Positions 25,001-37,314 of a DNA stretch of 64,000 nt are shown here, one piece after another (the first letter of the stretch is position 1; every line of letters starts with the position of its first letter). This DNA comes from Prosopocoilus inquinatus (Eukaryota; Arthropoda; Insecta; Coleoptera; Lucanidae). Under the pieces are notes generated by a model. The model had not been told where the DNA came from. It did not search any database and saw nothing but the letters and a program-made list of their open reading frames with translations. Made by a program: the position numbers and the translations under genes. The DNA lies in NCBI GenBank assembly GCA_036172665.1, contig CM069869.1, forward strand, positions 434,001 through 498,000, read 5' to 3'.

Positions 25001-28000
25001 GACCCATTTCAATGAAATTCGCATAAGCCGAAATACTTCTTTTTTTATCGTACAATCCTACCATTTATGAATATCTCATATAATCAAGGAGAATATAATC
25101 CTGAAAGACGGGACTCTCCTGTGACAACGTGCAAATGACAATAATTGCGGTAATTAAACCTCCTTCGTTCTTAATTTAAATTTAATGGTCGACGTGGAAG
25201 TCCTGGCCGGACATGAGTTACAAGTTACAAGCGCATAATTACTTACGGTAATTTAGGCAGTTTACGTAAATTCGATGAAAATTAAAAGTCTCATCTCTAT
25301 CTCGTGTACAATTAATTTGCGGGATTTCGAGGTTGCATCTGAAAGGGTTTGCGGCTTTAATTTGTTTCGGAGTAGGTGTTTGCAGATTACAATTTAAACT
25401 TGAGGTAATTATGAATTTTAATGCACTGTTAGAACTCAAGGCTTTAGATTGTAGTTAAAAAAGACAATGTATTTAATTAAGCTTTGTATTTAAATGCTAG
25501 CTTTAAATGAGGATTTAATCGAACTGTAAACAATAATTTTGAAAGTATCGAATCAACGAATAAGCATTAGCTTTGTAAGAAGTTCGATATCAAATTTAAT
25601 TAACATCGTGTTTTACGGGTCGGATTTAAAGATTTGTTTACCTTAATGTTTAATGTATATTAATCGCCCTGTTCTTCCGGTTTTACATTTGATTTAGGTA
25701 TTTTTATTAGCATATGAAAGAAAGTGACTCCTCGAAAGCAAAATTAAATTATAAGTTCAAAATTGAATTTCGAAGTTCAAGGTGATGCGAAAAGTTCCTG
25801 ACCTACTTCAAAAACAATGTTCGGTTTAAAGCCTTTTGTGATCGCCGGCAGATCGATGGTGTGCTTTGTATAAAGCTCGAATACATTCACGTAAACGGAT
25901 ACGATGATGCGAGCAGGATAAAACTCTGCGGCCGTTTCGGATGCGGTACACGACGTGATTGCCGCCGCTAAATTAGCACTCCGTGAACTGAACAGTTTCG
26001 TCGAAGCTGTTTTAGAAGTAATTCGGTGCATTCCCCGGCGAAGTTTAATTAAGCCGTGTCCGTGTCGTTGGTGGAGCCGCCGTGATTTGCATAGTTTCAC
26101 GGTGGATCACAAATTACTTCCCCATTGACTTAATTATCGGATATTAATTACTGAACGGTTCACCTTACGTAATATACCTTAACAGATAATTAGCCGCAAT
26201 AGTTAACATGAACTATGTCAATTAGTCGAACATTTATCCCACACAAATTTAAACGATGCGGAAATGATAATATAGTCAACCATCGAAATCACTACATTAG
26301 ACTGCATTTAAGTGGACGTGTGAAATCAGTGTTTTAACAACTGTTGTTACTAACATCGTAAATGCCAAAAGGGCGAGGAGACGAAACAACCATTGGCACT
26401 ACGGTGCACCTGTTTAGTATCTCTATAAGATATGTGAAGTGAGTAACACCTACCTCTGTAGGTAGTAATTTCGAATTAGGTATTAAAAAGTTCCTACGCG
26501 GGATTAATACTACTTTCTTTTGGATAAATAATTATTTTTAATAACACCGGACTCACGAAAGTTAAATACTCGAAATGATTACTTCGTTTGCAAAAAGAGC
26601 TCAATGAACATGCTGTATAAATGTAGATCTATCTAATGGCATTTTCGACTTACCACTCTGAAGCACTCCGACTGTATCTCTCTCCTCTGTTTTTACATGA
26701 AGTTAAAACAAGATGGAGATACTCTGAGAGCGCGCCCGAGCAATCAGTCGAAAACGCTATACATTACCACTTAAATTACTGACAGAGGTAATTATTTCAT
26801 CAATTCGACAATATTTCTGGTTTATTTAATAAGGCGAATTCAAAAAAAAGTGTTTCCATTTCGTGCGTTTCGAAGGTTTTTCATTGCCATTTCTTACCTT
26901 TGCAGATCATACCCAATTGGCTTTATAAATAATTAATCAAACGGCAAGATTAATTGACTTTATGCACGTGTTAGATAAAAAGTAATAAAATAAACATCTT
27001 GAAGATAAATCTCCTTCCATTGTCTTTTCTTCCCAGACTACGATTTTCAACTTATTTACGTTCTCGTAAAATCATTGGACTGAAAAAGAATATATAGATG
27101 AAAGCGTTAGTTGGAAAGTTAATTTTTCAAAGATGAAGAAGGCTGATATCTTTCAATACATGATGGTACATCCAGTTTCTTTCCTTTTAGTTGAAAAGAC
27201 ATTAAAATGAAAGTACCTAGATGATGTGCTGTTAATGATGAAGGAAGATGCAAAAGGCGAACAAGAGAAGAGGGAAAGTTTCCGAATTATTTTCCACCCC
27301 AAAGGTATAATAAATCTTGAATATCTATCTCCTTCCAATGTTCCATCTTTCTTGCCATCTCTTCCTAACCTCTTTAAGACCTTTTTCATGGAAGATTATA
27401 CCAGGCGTTGGTTTCTATTGTGGGATGAATTGTTCAAATATATTGTTTCCCAAAAATGAAGAAGATTGCCACCACATCGACGCATCATGATGTACTCACT
27501 TTCATTGCATTCAATTTTAAAGAAACTAAGGCTGAAATAGATATTGATGGAAGATTTTTACTATATGGTGAATTGTTCAAATATAAAGGTTAGCGCAAAA
27601 TGGAAATAAGATGCTTCTGAGAGGCTTTAGCTAAATACTCAAAATTGCTGCTCATAAAGTCGACTATTTCAGAACGCTATGAGGCGATAACAAAAGCAAA
27701 CTATCAGCAGCACATGATATAGTTAAAAAAGTTACAAAGTTGATGCTATCAAAAACGAAGCTTGTAATTAAGCGGTGCTAATATTTTCTCTTCAATTTCA
27801 GCCAGTTAGTTGCCTTTATAGTATATTTGCTATCATTTCAGTAAGCGGCGGCCTTCCTGGCTGTGCATTGGCCAACTTCTTTGAAATCTGATAGCAATCG
27901 ATATAATGGGCTTTCAGTTCTTTTTTTGCAATTTTTTGAATTTAATCCTTCATAAGTTTTTCTCTATTTTCATTGTAATTATTGGAAACTTCAGTCACTC

Positions 28001-31000
28001 CTTTCTCAAGCGGGTATCTTTTCCTTTGCTTGTTTGAACTTGCCTCGGATTTGTTTCGTTCTTTCTTTTATATTTCTCCTAATATAATCTGCAGTTGCGT
28101 TTTGTTTTTGACTCCAGTTCACAATTGATTTCTTTAATTATTATACGCATGACCAAAGTAACTGTAACCTGGTTTTTAGTTCTTAGTGTTTCACCTAATA
28201 ACTGCTGCTTCTGAATGTAGTCCCTCTTCCCCTCAGGGTGTCCCCTTCTGGTGTCATTGGGAGATACCAATAACTGACCGCCTTCATATTCTCTCAATAT
28301 TTTTCTGCAAGCTCACTTAATTTCGTTCTCGTACTTGTTCATCTCCTTTTCTTTAAATAGTTCATGCACGTTCTGTTGATATTTCTGCTTTCTTCCATAA
28401 CTATTCTTTTATGTTTACTTAATTCCATCATTATTCTTTTCTCTTTTGAATTTTTATATTTCATGGACTTTTTCTTTGAGCTTGAGTTTCTCATCATATT
28501 TCCATTGTACACTTCTTCTCGTTTTTCGTTGTCGGTATTCAAAAGTTATGACAAATAATAAGTTCACAGTAAACTATTCTTGCATTATGTTGTGTAAAAC
28601 GAGTGTTTGAAAGTAAATGACGACTGTCATTTGTGGATCCCGAAGTCGTAATAATATTTAATTAACAATAAAAAAGTTTTTTTATCTTAACAAAAGAGTA
28701 AGGCTTTAAATCTTTTTATGTGTAAACGCACCCGTAAGAACTGATTATAGATTTTAAATTTGCACTTCCCTTCCAAACATTAATGAAATTTCCCTTTAAT
28801 CGGAGCTTAAACAAGCAAAAGAGAAAAGAATGATAAACGCAATTAAGCTCTTTAAAACGTCACTTAACCGAAAAGAAAGCGCGCAATGGAAGAGGCCGAG
28901 TCCGCACAACCGTAATTAATTATTATTTGCTTTGTAATTCAATCTTCCCGGGTAAAGTAATGACATAATGTCATATCAAATATCCGATTCGTGAAAGACA
29001 AAGGCGACATTAATCGGGAAAACGTTCGAATTTCTGGGGGCTTTCCTGCTCCGCCGATGGCTAATGAGTTTGAGGATTCCTTCGGACGAATGTTTTAAAG
29101 GTTTAGAGGTTTAATGCGCGAGCTCACGGAAATATGTGTTGTGGTATCCGTGGGTTTAGCGCGACGTGACATGAATCAAATGTTCGTTATAAGTATGAAG
29201 CGTCCGAAATGTTTGTTATTCGTTCTAGAATAATTTCAGGGATTTCTCTTGCCTGCGCGTGTCCTCCATTTAAACCTTTATTATAAGCAGTTTCATTTAG
29301 ACAGAAAAATTGCAGAAGGTATACCAGATGAGTGTCATATAAAGGTTCTGGCACATTACAGCGCAGCGAAGAGCGGCGACTTTTTTTTTAGCTGTACTTG
29401 GATACGTTGGGTAGCTTCGCAGCGCTTAGCATAAGTGTGCACACTCTCATAAGAATACAGCAAAAGAAATTTTCGGCGCCGCGGTTCGCCGCGCTATGTG
29501 TGCGATAACCCTAAAACAGTTCAGTCCGAAAGTCGACTGTGATACAAGTACACAATTTGAACGAATGACTAATAAAATGGAAAATATCGCTATTTATATT
29601 TAAACCAGCCAATTCACATTAAAGTAGTTTTAATATTTTGATGACTTGTAAACTCTAATTGCTGAAAAATATTTTATTTACGTGTACATCAAGCTATTCA
29701 AGTAACTGTTCTGTTTTCTGTCTTATTTATCATGTTTTATTTTTATATTTTGTTAAAAATATGCTTGTCACAATGACCAACTGTTACCAACCTGAGGAGA
29801 AACAATATTTGTGCCGAGGAAATTAACTTACAGCACACAGCACAGCCAGCAGCTTCAGTCGTGATGGGCGTGGGTGTTACTTAAATGCCACAATGAATGA
29901 GCGCCACCTAATTTTAATTTATGCAAGCATTTTTATATCAAAGAAATATGGAGATACAGTCAAACTGTGTACAGACCTTAACACACCTGTAGAGTGTTTG
30001 CGCCTCTTAAAAGTTTAACTAATATGTAATATATGACTTAGAGTAAGAGTATCCTAGCTCCATTTATATAAATTTTACACTAGGGATGTTGATATTATTA
30101 AACTACGCTAAATGGTTCTAAGAAACTTAGGACAATGATGAAACTAAAAATTTAAGGAGTTTTAGGGCAAACATAACAACGCTCTGCAAGTTTTAAAATA
30201 TGATAAATGGTGAAAGAACCTTTCTATACTGTAAACTTCGTTTTCGCAAAAGATGGAGTTAAGGCACTCTTATTCTAAGCAATCGAAATGTGACACTCAG
30301 AAAAGCAAGCATAATAAACAAATTGCGGATTCGTTACTAGCTTTACATATTCAAATCAGAGGCCGTAATCGCAAATAATCGGAACTTTCCACCTGAATCA
30401 TCTTCGTGGAGAGATCCTTGGACAGTCGGTCCATTCTCGCATCCGCAAATACCAAAATTCCGGTTCGAAGGCTGCTTTGACGAAAGCCAATATACAGTGA
30501 CCGCCAAAAAGTTCGCACCATGTGAGAAAATTTTTGATTATTGATTATTTTAAAAAACTCTTTGCGCCAATAGTTTGTGCATATTCGATAACCTAATATA
30601 AGTAGGACAATGCTGGAGAGCAACTTTTAGTGTGCTAAAAATAGCACTTATTTAAGATACAAAAATTAAGAAGTTATTGTAATTTGGAATTGCTGGACAT
30701 ATTAAACAAAATTTTAGTATAATTCAATAGTTATTTACAAAATATGTATCTTGATTGCCAGACAAAATTTCCTTCGGTCTAGTATTTCGAGAAAAGGAAG
30801 ATTTTCGATATTCTCAGTTTTGCTCAAGATGTGACGCAGTCGATGGTCATTCGGCATTTAACTCTTACAAGTGGTTAGCTTATTCAGTCACATTCATAAA
30901 AAATATTTAATAGAATAGATTTTTTTCTTCGATTCCGAATTGCTGCATGCACAAGAAAATTTGAAACAATTTTTCAAGTTTTTGGTGCAAGGCTTTTTTA

Positions 31001-34000
31001 CATACGATTTCGTGTTAATGTTTTTGATTTCTTCATAATATGTTTCTCATAATCCCAATTTAGTCTAAGCTGACTGAAAATTGCAAGAATTTCATCTACA
31101 TTCCGGTTTGGACCCGTTTAATATCCGTACTTATAAAATCGATATTTTTCGTCGTAGCCATGAAATCGTATTTACTGTTTGTACCAATGTCGATTTTGTA
31201 AGTACGGATTTAAACGGGTCCAAACCAAAAAGTAGATGCAATTCTTGCAATTTTCGTTTTGCTTAAGCTATATTAGGGTTACAAGACTTGGGTAATCAAG
31301 AAATTAAAAGTAATAACACCGAATTTTATGTAAAAAAAGCCTTGCACCAGAAACGTGAAAAATCGTTTCAAATTTCCTTGTGCACGCATCACTTAGAAAA
31401 CCCAAGAGCAAATTTGATTGTTTTAAATATTGCTTATGGATATAAATGAATAAGCTAATCATTCCTAAGAGGTAAGTACCAAATGCCTATTTACTGCTTC
31501 ACATCTTCAGCAAAACCGAGAATATCGAAAATCTTCCTTTTTTCGAAAACCTTTGCCGAAGAAATTTTTGTTCGGTAATTAAGACACACATCCTGCAAAT
31601 AACTATTGATTCCTGCTAAAATTTTGTCTAATATGTCCTGCAATTTCAAATTTCAACAATTTTTTAATTTTGGTACCTTAAATAAGTGCCATTTTTAGCA
31701 AAACTTGCTCACCAGCATTATCCCACTTATATTTGGTTATCGAACATGCACAAACTATTGGCGCAAAAAGTTTTTTAAAAAAATCAATAATAAAAAATTT
31801 TCCCATATGGTGCGAACTTTTTGGCGGTCACTGTATAACATCTGCTGCCCCTAACGGATTATTACAGAAAAGTTGTAGCACGTCGGAAAAGCGTTGTACA
31901 TTAAATGATACGAATAATACTTCACAAATTGAACTTAGAGTAAAACTTAAAGTCAAAGTGAAAGCCTGTCCTTCACCACAGGGACGAGGCTGAAATAACT
32001 CGAATGAGTTTCCGTTCTCCAGGGCACCACAGGAGAGCCGACAAAAAGTTATACAGTTGAGGGGTTCCTGGACAATATGACCGCGAAAATGGGGCTAGGC
32101 CCCCTCAAACACAAACACCGGGCGCTGGGGATATTACAACGACGAATGCGTGCTCCACGCGCGTCACAAATTAATGAAGCCAATCTTAGCTTCGCCCGTA
32201 ACGAAGTAAGAAAGGACTTTGACGAGTCGAAATCATTGTGACATCGACAAAATCCAACGGGGTATAAGATGACGTAAAGAGGACCTGTGACATGAAATGT
32301 CAAATGTGAACGCAGTCTATCTTTCCGTCGGAATAACAATTGAAGAAAAAAAAACGTAAATCTGAGCCGTCGCCGGATTTTATTAGCCAGTCTCGAGTTT
32401 ATCTGGCTGGTATCTCTTTTTGGTTCTTTGAAACTCATGGTTTTGGGCTCTTGAAGGAATGAAAACCGTCCAACTCTTGTTGTAAATGAACAAAAGACTT
32501 ATCTACTTTACACGCGTGAGAACCCCGGAATTCACGATAGCCAAATCATCACTCCAGGTTTGCACCTCTTGTGTGAGTTTGACTTTCGTTTTACGCACAA
32601 CTGTCTAATGATGCTCTGGGTTTGCAACTGTTGCACCAATTAAATACCTGCCCGCAATGAACTCGGGATTCCGTTTTAAAATTGCTTGTTTAAATAACTT
32701 GTTTAAATGCTGAGGTCAAAATTTCTATTTTTAAAGTAATAACAATGTGTGACGGCTTGCGCCAAGCCACCCGATTGTTATCACGGTTAATTTTTTTTTA
32801 TTTAACTTTGTTTTATCCAGTCTGGATGCTGATGATAATGATGATGTTGTTGATGTAATCCTATTTTCCGTTTGGTATCTACTTCAAATCTGTCCGTTCC
32901 ATCTAGCGTCGTTTTCTTATAAGCCTCCTCTCTCACCACAGTTTCGCCCCACTCTGTCGCTTCGACACGAATCGCGCGCATCGACCGCATCTAGGGACAT
33001 TTTTAGGCTGCAAAATTAGAATGCCTAACTGTCAAAACTTCAACAACAAACAAGAATTCAACTTTGGAAGCAGATTATTAACATTTTTAAAAATTCTTTG
33101 TAAGCAAAATAAAAAGAAATGATTTTTACCATAATGCCGATTAAGAATATAAATACAAAATACTTTTTACGACCTATTATTGTTTGTCTAATTTTATATA
33201 TTGATCGATTACCTCCTACCAATCAATTCTGTTTTAATTGTTGATCAGACTTTATTATTTTCATCTTGATGAATCAAAATTATTTTGATTGGGTCAAACT
33301 CATGCTTAAAACATTCATGGTTCAGGATTAAATACGGAAATTATACATCTAATAAATGAATAGTATTTCATGTCGTCGTGTCGATTTTCCATTTAGGTTA
33401 ATGTAGCAGAGCTTGCGAAGTTTGAACAACACAACAATGTCATGTGGTTAATAACATGATCAATGATTTTACATTACACGCGTTAACCAACAAACATTGA
33501 CATACGTAGACGCAGTTTCACGCTCATTTAAGCAACTTTTTCCTCCCCTGACATTCTGCTTACCTCGAAGAATACAGAACACGGCCGTCCTGATGAAGGC
33601 GGACGAATTTATTAGGGGTTGTAATTGTGTGCAAATAAGACTGCTTGCCGTTGTAGAAGTACGTATCCGGTTTCCAAATTCTTGCCAACATCGATATGCT
33701 CAGCGCGAGTGTATCGTTCTCATCTCCAGGGAACGCAAGACGACGGTCCACCCACGATTGCCGAAAGTAGCAGTCCATTGAGTACGTCTGAAAGGAGCAG
33801 CGGATTTGCAATTGAACGGAACTCGAACGCATTTTATGTTATTTGGTCACATAGTTTCGGTGAATTGAAAATAACTTGTGAATGCAAATTATTTATCAGC
33901 TTATACCTTCACAGATATACGCATTTTAATGTTTAACTTTCAATTTTATTTTCTGGAAAACAGTACTCTTTAGTAAATTGGTATTATATGATAATGATTC

Positions 34001-35058
34001 AAGTGTTGATAAAAGAATAGATGATAAAATAGATTGCTCAGACGATAGTAATTTAATTAGGAGACGATAGAACTAGGGCAAAAAACTAAAAACAAAAAAG
34101 CGTATGATGTAAACTCATTTCATAAACATTGACTGCCGTCACAGTAATTACGAACTTCAAAGTTACTTAATTAAATCACGCCGTATGTGACAGGCGAAAG
34201 CTGGTTTTAAAACGCTTTCGCATCAAGGGCTACTCGCAAAAAGACCTATTGGTTTCAACTTCCGTGTTTGCCGTCGCATTCGATGATCGATTTTTGAAAT
34301 ATTCAAGTACTCGATCTGCTAAAATTTATTAGATATCTAGGTGCGCTGAAATTCAAATTTGCGCCCAGAAAATATTCATGAGACTCTCATCTCGTCCTGC
34401 TGTTTAAAATGCGCGTCTTTGCTGCCGGTAAACCTTTCAATAAAATAAAAAACTTAATCGATGTTGATGGGTAGTCGTCGAGACGGTTAATCCATGTACC
34501 TACCTTGATGGAGGGTGCATTTTAAATTACATGTGAAGTATGTACCTTCAAATTTACAAAAAATAAAAAATAAAGTAACCGCGTTTGTAATAAAATGGTT
34601 TTATTAATAATAAATAGCTAGTTTCGGTATAACTGTTTACCAAGCCGCGTTCAAACTTGAAGAATGAAACAAAGAATGTCGAAGCATTTGTTACAGGGAT
34701 GTTGCTGGGTCATACAGTAGATTTCATGGGTAAGAAGAGTTTCGAATTTGACTTGGAACTTACCATGTCAACTTCTGAGATTGGTCCCATACTTCTCACC
34801 ATAATATCAACGTCAACGACGGCTGGGGGACCTAAAAACAAATCACGTCGTCAAGCAATCATAAAAGTAAGAAAAATTAGTTCTTATACCTCCAAAATCT
34901 GGACGGATGCTATTGTCGTATCCCCTTAGCAGATTATCTAGCAGCGAGGAGATATTCTGATGATTATTGCTTTGCGGCGCGCTGAAGGATTTCATCAAAG
35001 ACATCGCGAGCGACAATTTCGCCGCGGCCAAGAAAAAGCCGACGCTCAAACTCATCAT
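13058..35058 (-). CDS. GABA-receptor-like Cys-loop channel subunit (GRD/CG8916 type)
   Basis: Nine coding exons on -: 35058-34890, 34831-34764, 33787-33564, 20929-20847, 20194-20045, 15652-15500, 14741-14608, 14553-14416 and 13474-13058; phases agree and sum to 511 residues. Order: hydrophobic signal-like start; [15 protein letters not shown]; loop [12 protein letters not shown]; loop [14 protein letters not shown]; the Cys-loop with exactly 13 residues between cysteines ([15 protein letters not shown]); M1 ([20 protein letters not shown]); M2 after TADR, containing [12 protein letters not shown]3; a loop with serine-rich [14 protein letters not shown] and a lysine/arginine cluster; M4 just before the end. 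Such subunits form pentameric neuronal channels. [20 protein letters not shown] matches the CG8916/GRD branch rather than RDL. An acceptor just before the ATG implies an upstream noncoding exon. Confidence 0.9.
14148..14260. repeat. Small MITE, family 1 copy a
   Basis: An approximately 113-bp copy of a family also present at 16193-16318. Shared blocks include TTTTACAA at the left, TAAACCCTTAGC followed by CGATTATTTCAAC, CAACAATTGTTGTG, and CATTGTAAAACT with GGCC at the right. The ends are partly inverted (GTTTTACAAT against ATTGTAAAAC). It lies in the intron between the last two exons of the channel gene. Confidence 0.65.
16193..16318. repeat. Small MITE, family 1 copy b
   Basis: Second copy of the family at 14148-14260, with clearer terminal inversion: GGCCGTTTTACAATTG at the left and its near reverse complement ending in GGGCC at the right. 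Both copies sit within the same gene, in separate introns. Confidence 0.65.
16377..16536. repeat. GC-rich foldback, about 160 bp
   Basis: GCACACCAGTACGGAACGG at the left is mirrored by CCGTTCCGCCTTGGTGTGC at the right. The inner arms continue the pairing through GGGAACGG/CCGTTCTC and GCATCCTATGCC. GC content is well above the surrounding intron. Probably a MITE of hAT-like type; no clear target duplication seen. Confidence 0.6.
16660..17650 (+). repeat. Dispersed repeat family 2, copy A, split by a MITE
   Basis: The segments 16660-16800 and 17437-17650 match, in the same order, the reverse complement of 39930-40160 plus 40600-40790. Shared anchors are GGTACTAAATCG, TAGCGACAT, CAGTAAACAGAATTCC, TTTGTTATCTTT and TGAACAC followed by GTGTGTTRATTCAG. 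Copy A is interrupted by the element at 16805-17430; copy B is interrupted by a different element. No coding potential or class is recognised. Confidence 0.6.
16805..17430. mobile_element. Tc1/mariner-type MITE, 626 bp
   Basis: Ends are CTGGGTGTCTCATAAC at the left and GTTATGAGACACCCAG at the right, perfectly inverted over 16 bp. They continue as CTACGGAG/CTCCGTAC and further imperfect pairing through the CTGCCCTTTCAA region. TA flanks both ends (16803-16804 and 17431-17432). No transposase frame. Intronic in the channel gene. Confidence 0.8.
18264..18725. repeat. Tandem repeat, three units of about 150-175 bp
   Basis: GAGACGTYCAGTTAATT begins units at 18274, 18421 and 18594. Each unit then carries GTTCGT(T/C)GATTG, a GGCGTTGGAAA-like block, a GAGRAAAANCTC block and a CGCTTAAA block before GCGATTGTGAGAGGAGG. 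AATGCACCC flanks the array on both sides (about 18257 and 18725), suggesting an origin from one mobilised or duplicated unit. Intronic; no coding potential seen. Confidence 0.65.
23906..24825. mobile_element. Giant foldback MITE, 920 bp
   Basis: CCGGGTGATCCGCGCCATG at the left pairs with CATGGCGCGGGACACCCGA at the right; both ends are flanked by TA. Pairing continues almost to the centre near 24320, where ACGTTGATACCAAATACATC (left) and its reverse complement (right) are still present. The right arm holds roughly 140 bp (about 24655-24800) that the left arm lacks. No transposase. It lies in the 12.6-kb intron. Confidence 0.8.
26640..26770. repeat. Possible small inverted-repeat element
   Basis: GCATTTTCGACTTA at about 26639 is matched in reverse complement by TCAGTCGAAAACGC near 26757. 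Between them are CTCTGAAG/CTCTGAGAG blocks. The arms are short and imperfect, so this is only a candidate MITE. Confidence 0.35.
29349..29505. repeat. GC-rich foldback candidate
   Basis: GGCACATTACAGCGCAGCGA at the left resembles the reverse complement of the right end, GCGGTTCGCCGCGCTATGTGTGC. The segment is conspicuously GC-rich within an AT-rich intron. Internal GCAGCGAAG/CTTCGCAGCG also pair. Boundaries are approximate. Confidence 0.45.
30495..31833. mobile_element. Giant foldback Tc1-like element, 1339 bp, almost fully palindromic
   Basis: CAGTGACCGCCAAAAAGTTC at the left is perfectly inverted at the right end, with TA on both flanks (30493-30494 and 31834-31835). The arms pair along essentially their whole length of about 620 bp, for example TTGCGCCAATAGTTTGTGCA on both. 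The centre is near 31165, where GGTTTGGACCCGTTTAA and its reverse complement enclose a loop of about 75 bp. There is no transposase. It lies in the 12.6-kb intron. Confidence 0.85.
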
Positions 35059-37314
35059 CTCACCTGAAATGAGATTAGATTTTAGTGCACCACCAAAGGG
35101 CCGTGTCTTTAGGTGGTTAGTTCGCGCGATGTTGTCCTCTTACGTTTTAATCTCGTTCGCGTCAAACTGGATTTCCTTGTCGCCGTGCTGTAGTCGAGCG
35201 AAAGGTAAAGATGAAGACGCAAACGAGCTTAAAACGTAATTTCGCTTTGGAATACCGTTCAGACGTTATGCACGGGGCGACATGTGGAAATTATAGGAGA
35301 ACGTATGGAAGAATTTCCACTTTGATTTCAAATATAATTAAATCGAAGTTGATTCCAACCGCTTCCGCTGCGTTCAGTTTTTGTTAGACCGTATTTGCCA
35401 GGTGGTACCTCAATTTAGTTGTCTGTAAAACGTAGTGCTAGAATTTAACTGGAGTTTCTCCTTCACAAATTCTACGTGAATTTATCGAAAGGGAAATAAT
35501 ACAGTAAAAACTAGGTGCTGCTTTCGTTCCAATAAACTGTTCGAACTCCGAAAAAGATATAGCTCAGCGAACTGAGAATGTCCGATATTAAGAAAGGAAG
35601 GTGTAAGGGTGTTATGTTATTGTTACCTACGAGGGAGCGTTGATAAATATTTATCCATTTTATCCACATATACTTAAAAAACTTTGTTTTGTAAATTTGC
35701 TAAGCTATACTTAGCGTAAGCATTTGTACAATGTAAATAAAAAAAGTTTGCTTTTTTTATTGATACAATAAACCTATCGAAATGAAAATTAAATGCACAT
35801 TTTTTATTGGTATTCAACTTGTCGTATATATCAGAAATTGTCTCTTATATTTTATTTTATCCCCCAATATAAAGAAATAAAATTAAAATGGAAAATGAGA
35901 TTTTCAAATTGCGTTAATAGCATTGAAGCCTCCGAGAACATTATCAGGTTCAATCAATTAGGCAGGCAGAAAGGATTAAAACGGCGCGAGACCCGCTTCT
36001 CCCGTTAAGTAGACGTTATTATCGACACCCGGGACCGCATATCGAAACTGGGTAAGTAAGTGGATATTCGTAATTTGCTTCCGATTTTCACCGTACTCAC
36101 CGCTTTTTCAAATCTACTACTCCACTGAGTTGTGTAATTTGAAACTAATTTTAGCACGAGGATTCGACGTATGCAGCTGACTATCTCGTTTCGATTTAAA
36201 ATCGAATTCGTTCCGGTTTGTTTCGTAGGTAAATAAAACCTGACTCGAGTCCTCTGATAGAATTCGCACTAGCGGGCGGTCAATTGTGAATTATTACAAC
36301 TTCGAGAAAAAATCCTAATGTCAATAACATCCGGTTGAAGAGGAATAAGTGATTGTTCTGTATTTCTATTATTACATAACAATGCAAACCTTGTGTGGAT
36401 TTAAACTAAGCAAGGCCACGTCAATTTTATGCTTGTTGCTGAAAAACTTCACCACGTTTTTAATCAACTTTAATCCTACGTAAATGAAGTTGCTGTACCT
36501 GCTCCTAAAAAAATTGATTTATAAAAATTATCCGATGACTTTGCGACATTCGTTACCTTTTAATTTTGCTTTATTACAATAACGTGCTTCCCGTTACAAT
36601 GTTTTTTTGATGACCTCCAAGCTACTACGTTATGTTTTTATCTTACAAATAATACCGCTTACAGTTTTCTAAAAATTTAATTATTACTTACGCTTCTTGT
36701 TATGTTATTATTGTTGTTACTTCACATTTGCTTTCATAACGGAAAAAATTACGTCAATCACGTTACGTCGCCCATTAGAAAATAAGAATGAAAGAAAAAA
36801 AATATTAATTTTGCGTTTTGATTCGTGCTATCGTAAAAGAATAAATACTTATGTACAACAAATTTATGCATTTCACGTGGCGCGTAAAGCTTTTAGAGTC
36901 TCGACTTTCAAGAAGCAGCAGCCCTGAGGAAGTTCTTCTGCAATGAAGAACGAAACGTCGGCAGAAGAGGAAACCCGAGACATGTGATTTTTAACCGGAA
37001 GCCAAGAATTCAACCACTGTTGATATTTCTTTATAAGCTGCTCTTTAGACATCATTATTTTGCTTTATTGTTTGTGTACATTTTGGAAATTTAAATGCTT
37101 TAATAATAACGAGAAAATGTTTACAAGATCAAATAATGAAGCTTTAAGTTTTAAAGACTTCCTTGAAATATATAAGAATTTAATAAAGCATTTTTGATTA
37201 CTTGGTCCTTAAATTAATACTTAAATTAATCGGTTACTTACTCAAATTAATAATTCATTGACGTGCCTTAACACTATTAATATTAACTGAAAAAAAAAAA
37301 TTCTCAATTCAGTT
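35059..37314. other. Upstream region of the channel gene
   Basis: On -, TCATTTCAG directly precedes GTGAG and the start codon, a plausible acceptor of a 5' noncoding exon whose partner I cannot place. A hammerhead-like motif lies at 36921-36962. The open frame at 34967-35239 (+) is the antisense shadow of exon 1. No other gene recognised. Confidence 0.4.
36921..36962 (+). other. Hammerhead-like motif (ribozyme-core resemblance)
   Basis: CTGAGGA (36924-36930), one unpaired A, a perfect 7-bp stem GTTCTTC/GAAGAAC with a six-base loop, then GAAAC (36952-36956). This mimics the hammerhead catalytic core CUGANGA - stem II - GAAA, except for the extra A before the stem. Stems I and III are not obvious. 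Hammerheads occur in Penelope-like elements, one of which is present at 53.5 kb. Self-cleavage is doubtful from sequence alone. Confidence 0.35.

Larger units (their letters stand above)
20930..33563 (-). other. 12.6-kb intron of the channel gene
   Basis: The third coding intron, flanked by donor GTAAGC (33563) and acceptor CTTTCAG (20930). It contains the foldback elements at 23906, 29349 and 30495 and the candidate at 26640. No alternative exon with Cys-loop receptor motifs was found on reading the - strand. Open frames within it (for example 25777-26100 and 32049-32438 on -) do not resemble proteins. Confidence 0.6.

Noticed and set aside
25777..26100. 107-codon frame on - in the large intron
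   Set aside because: No recognisable motif or splice context, and composition is not coding-like.
32049..32438. 129-codon frame on - in the large intron
   Set aside because: Basic and irregular with no similarity; a long frame is expected by chance in a local GC-richer patch.
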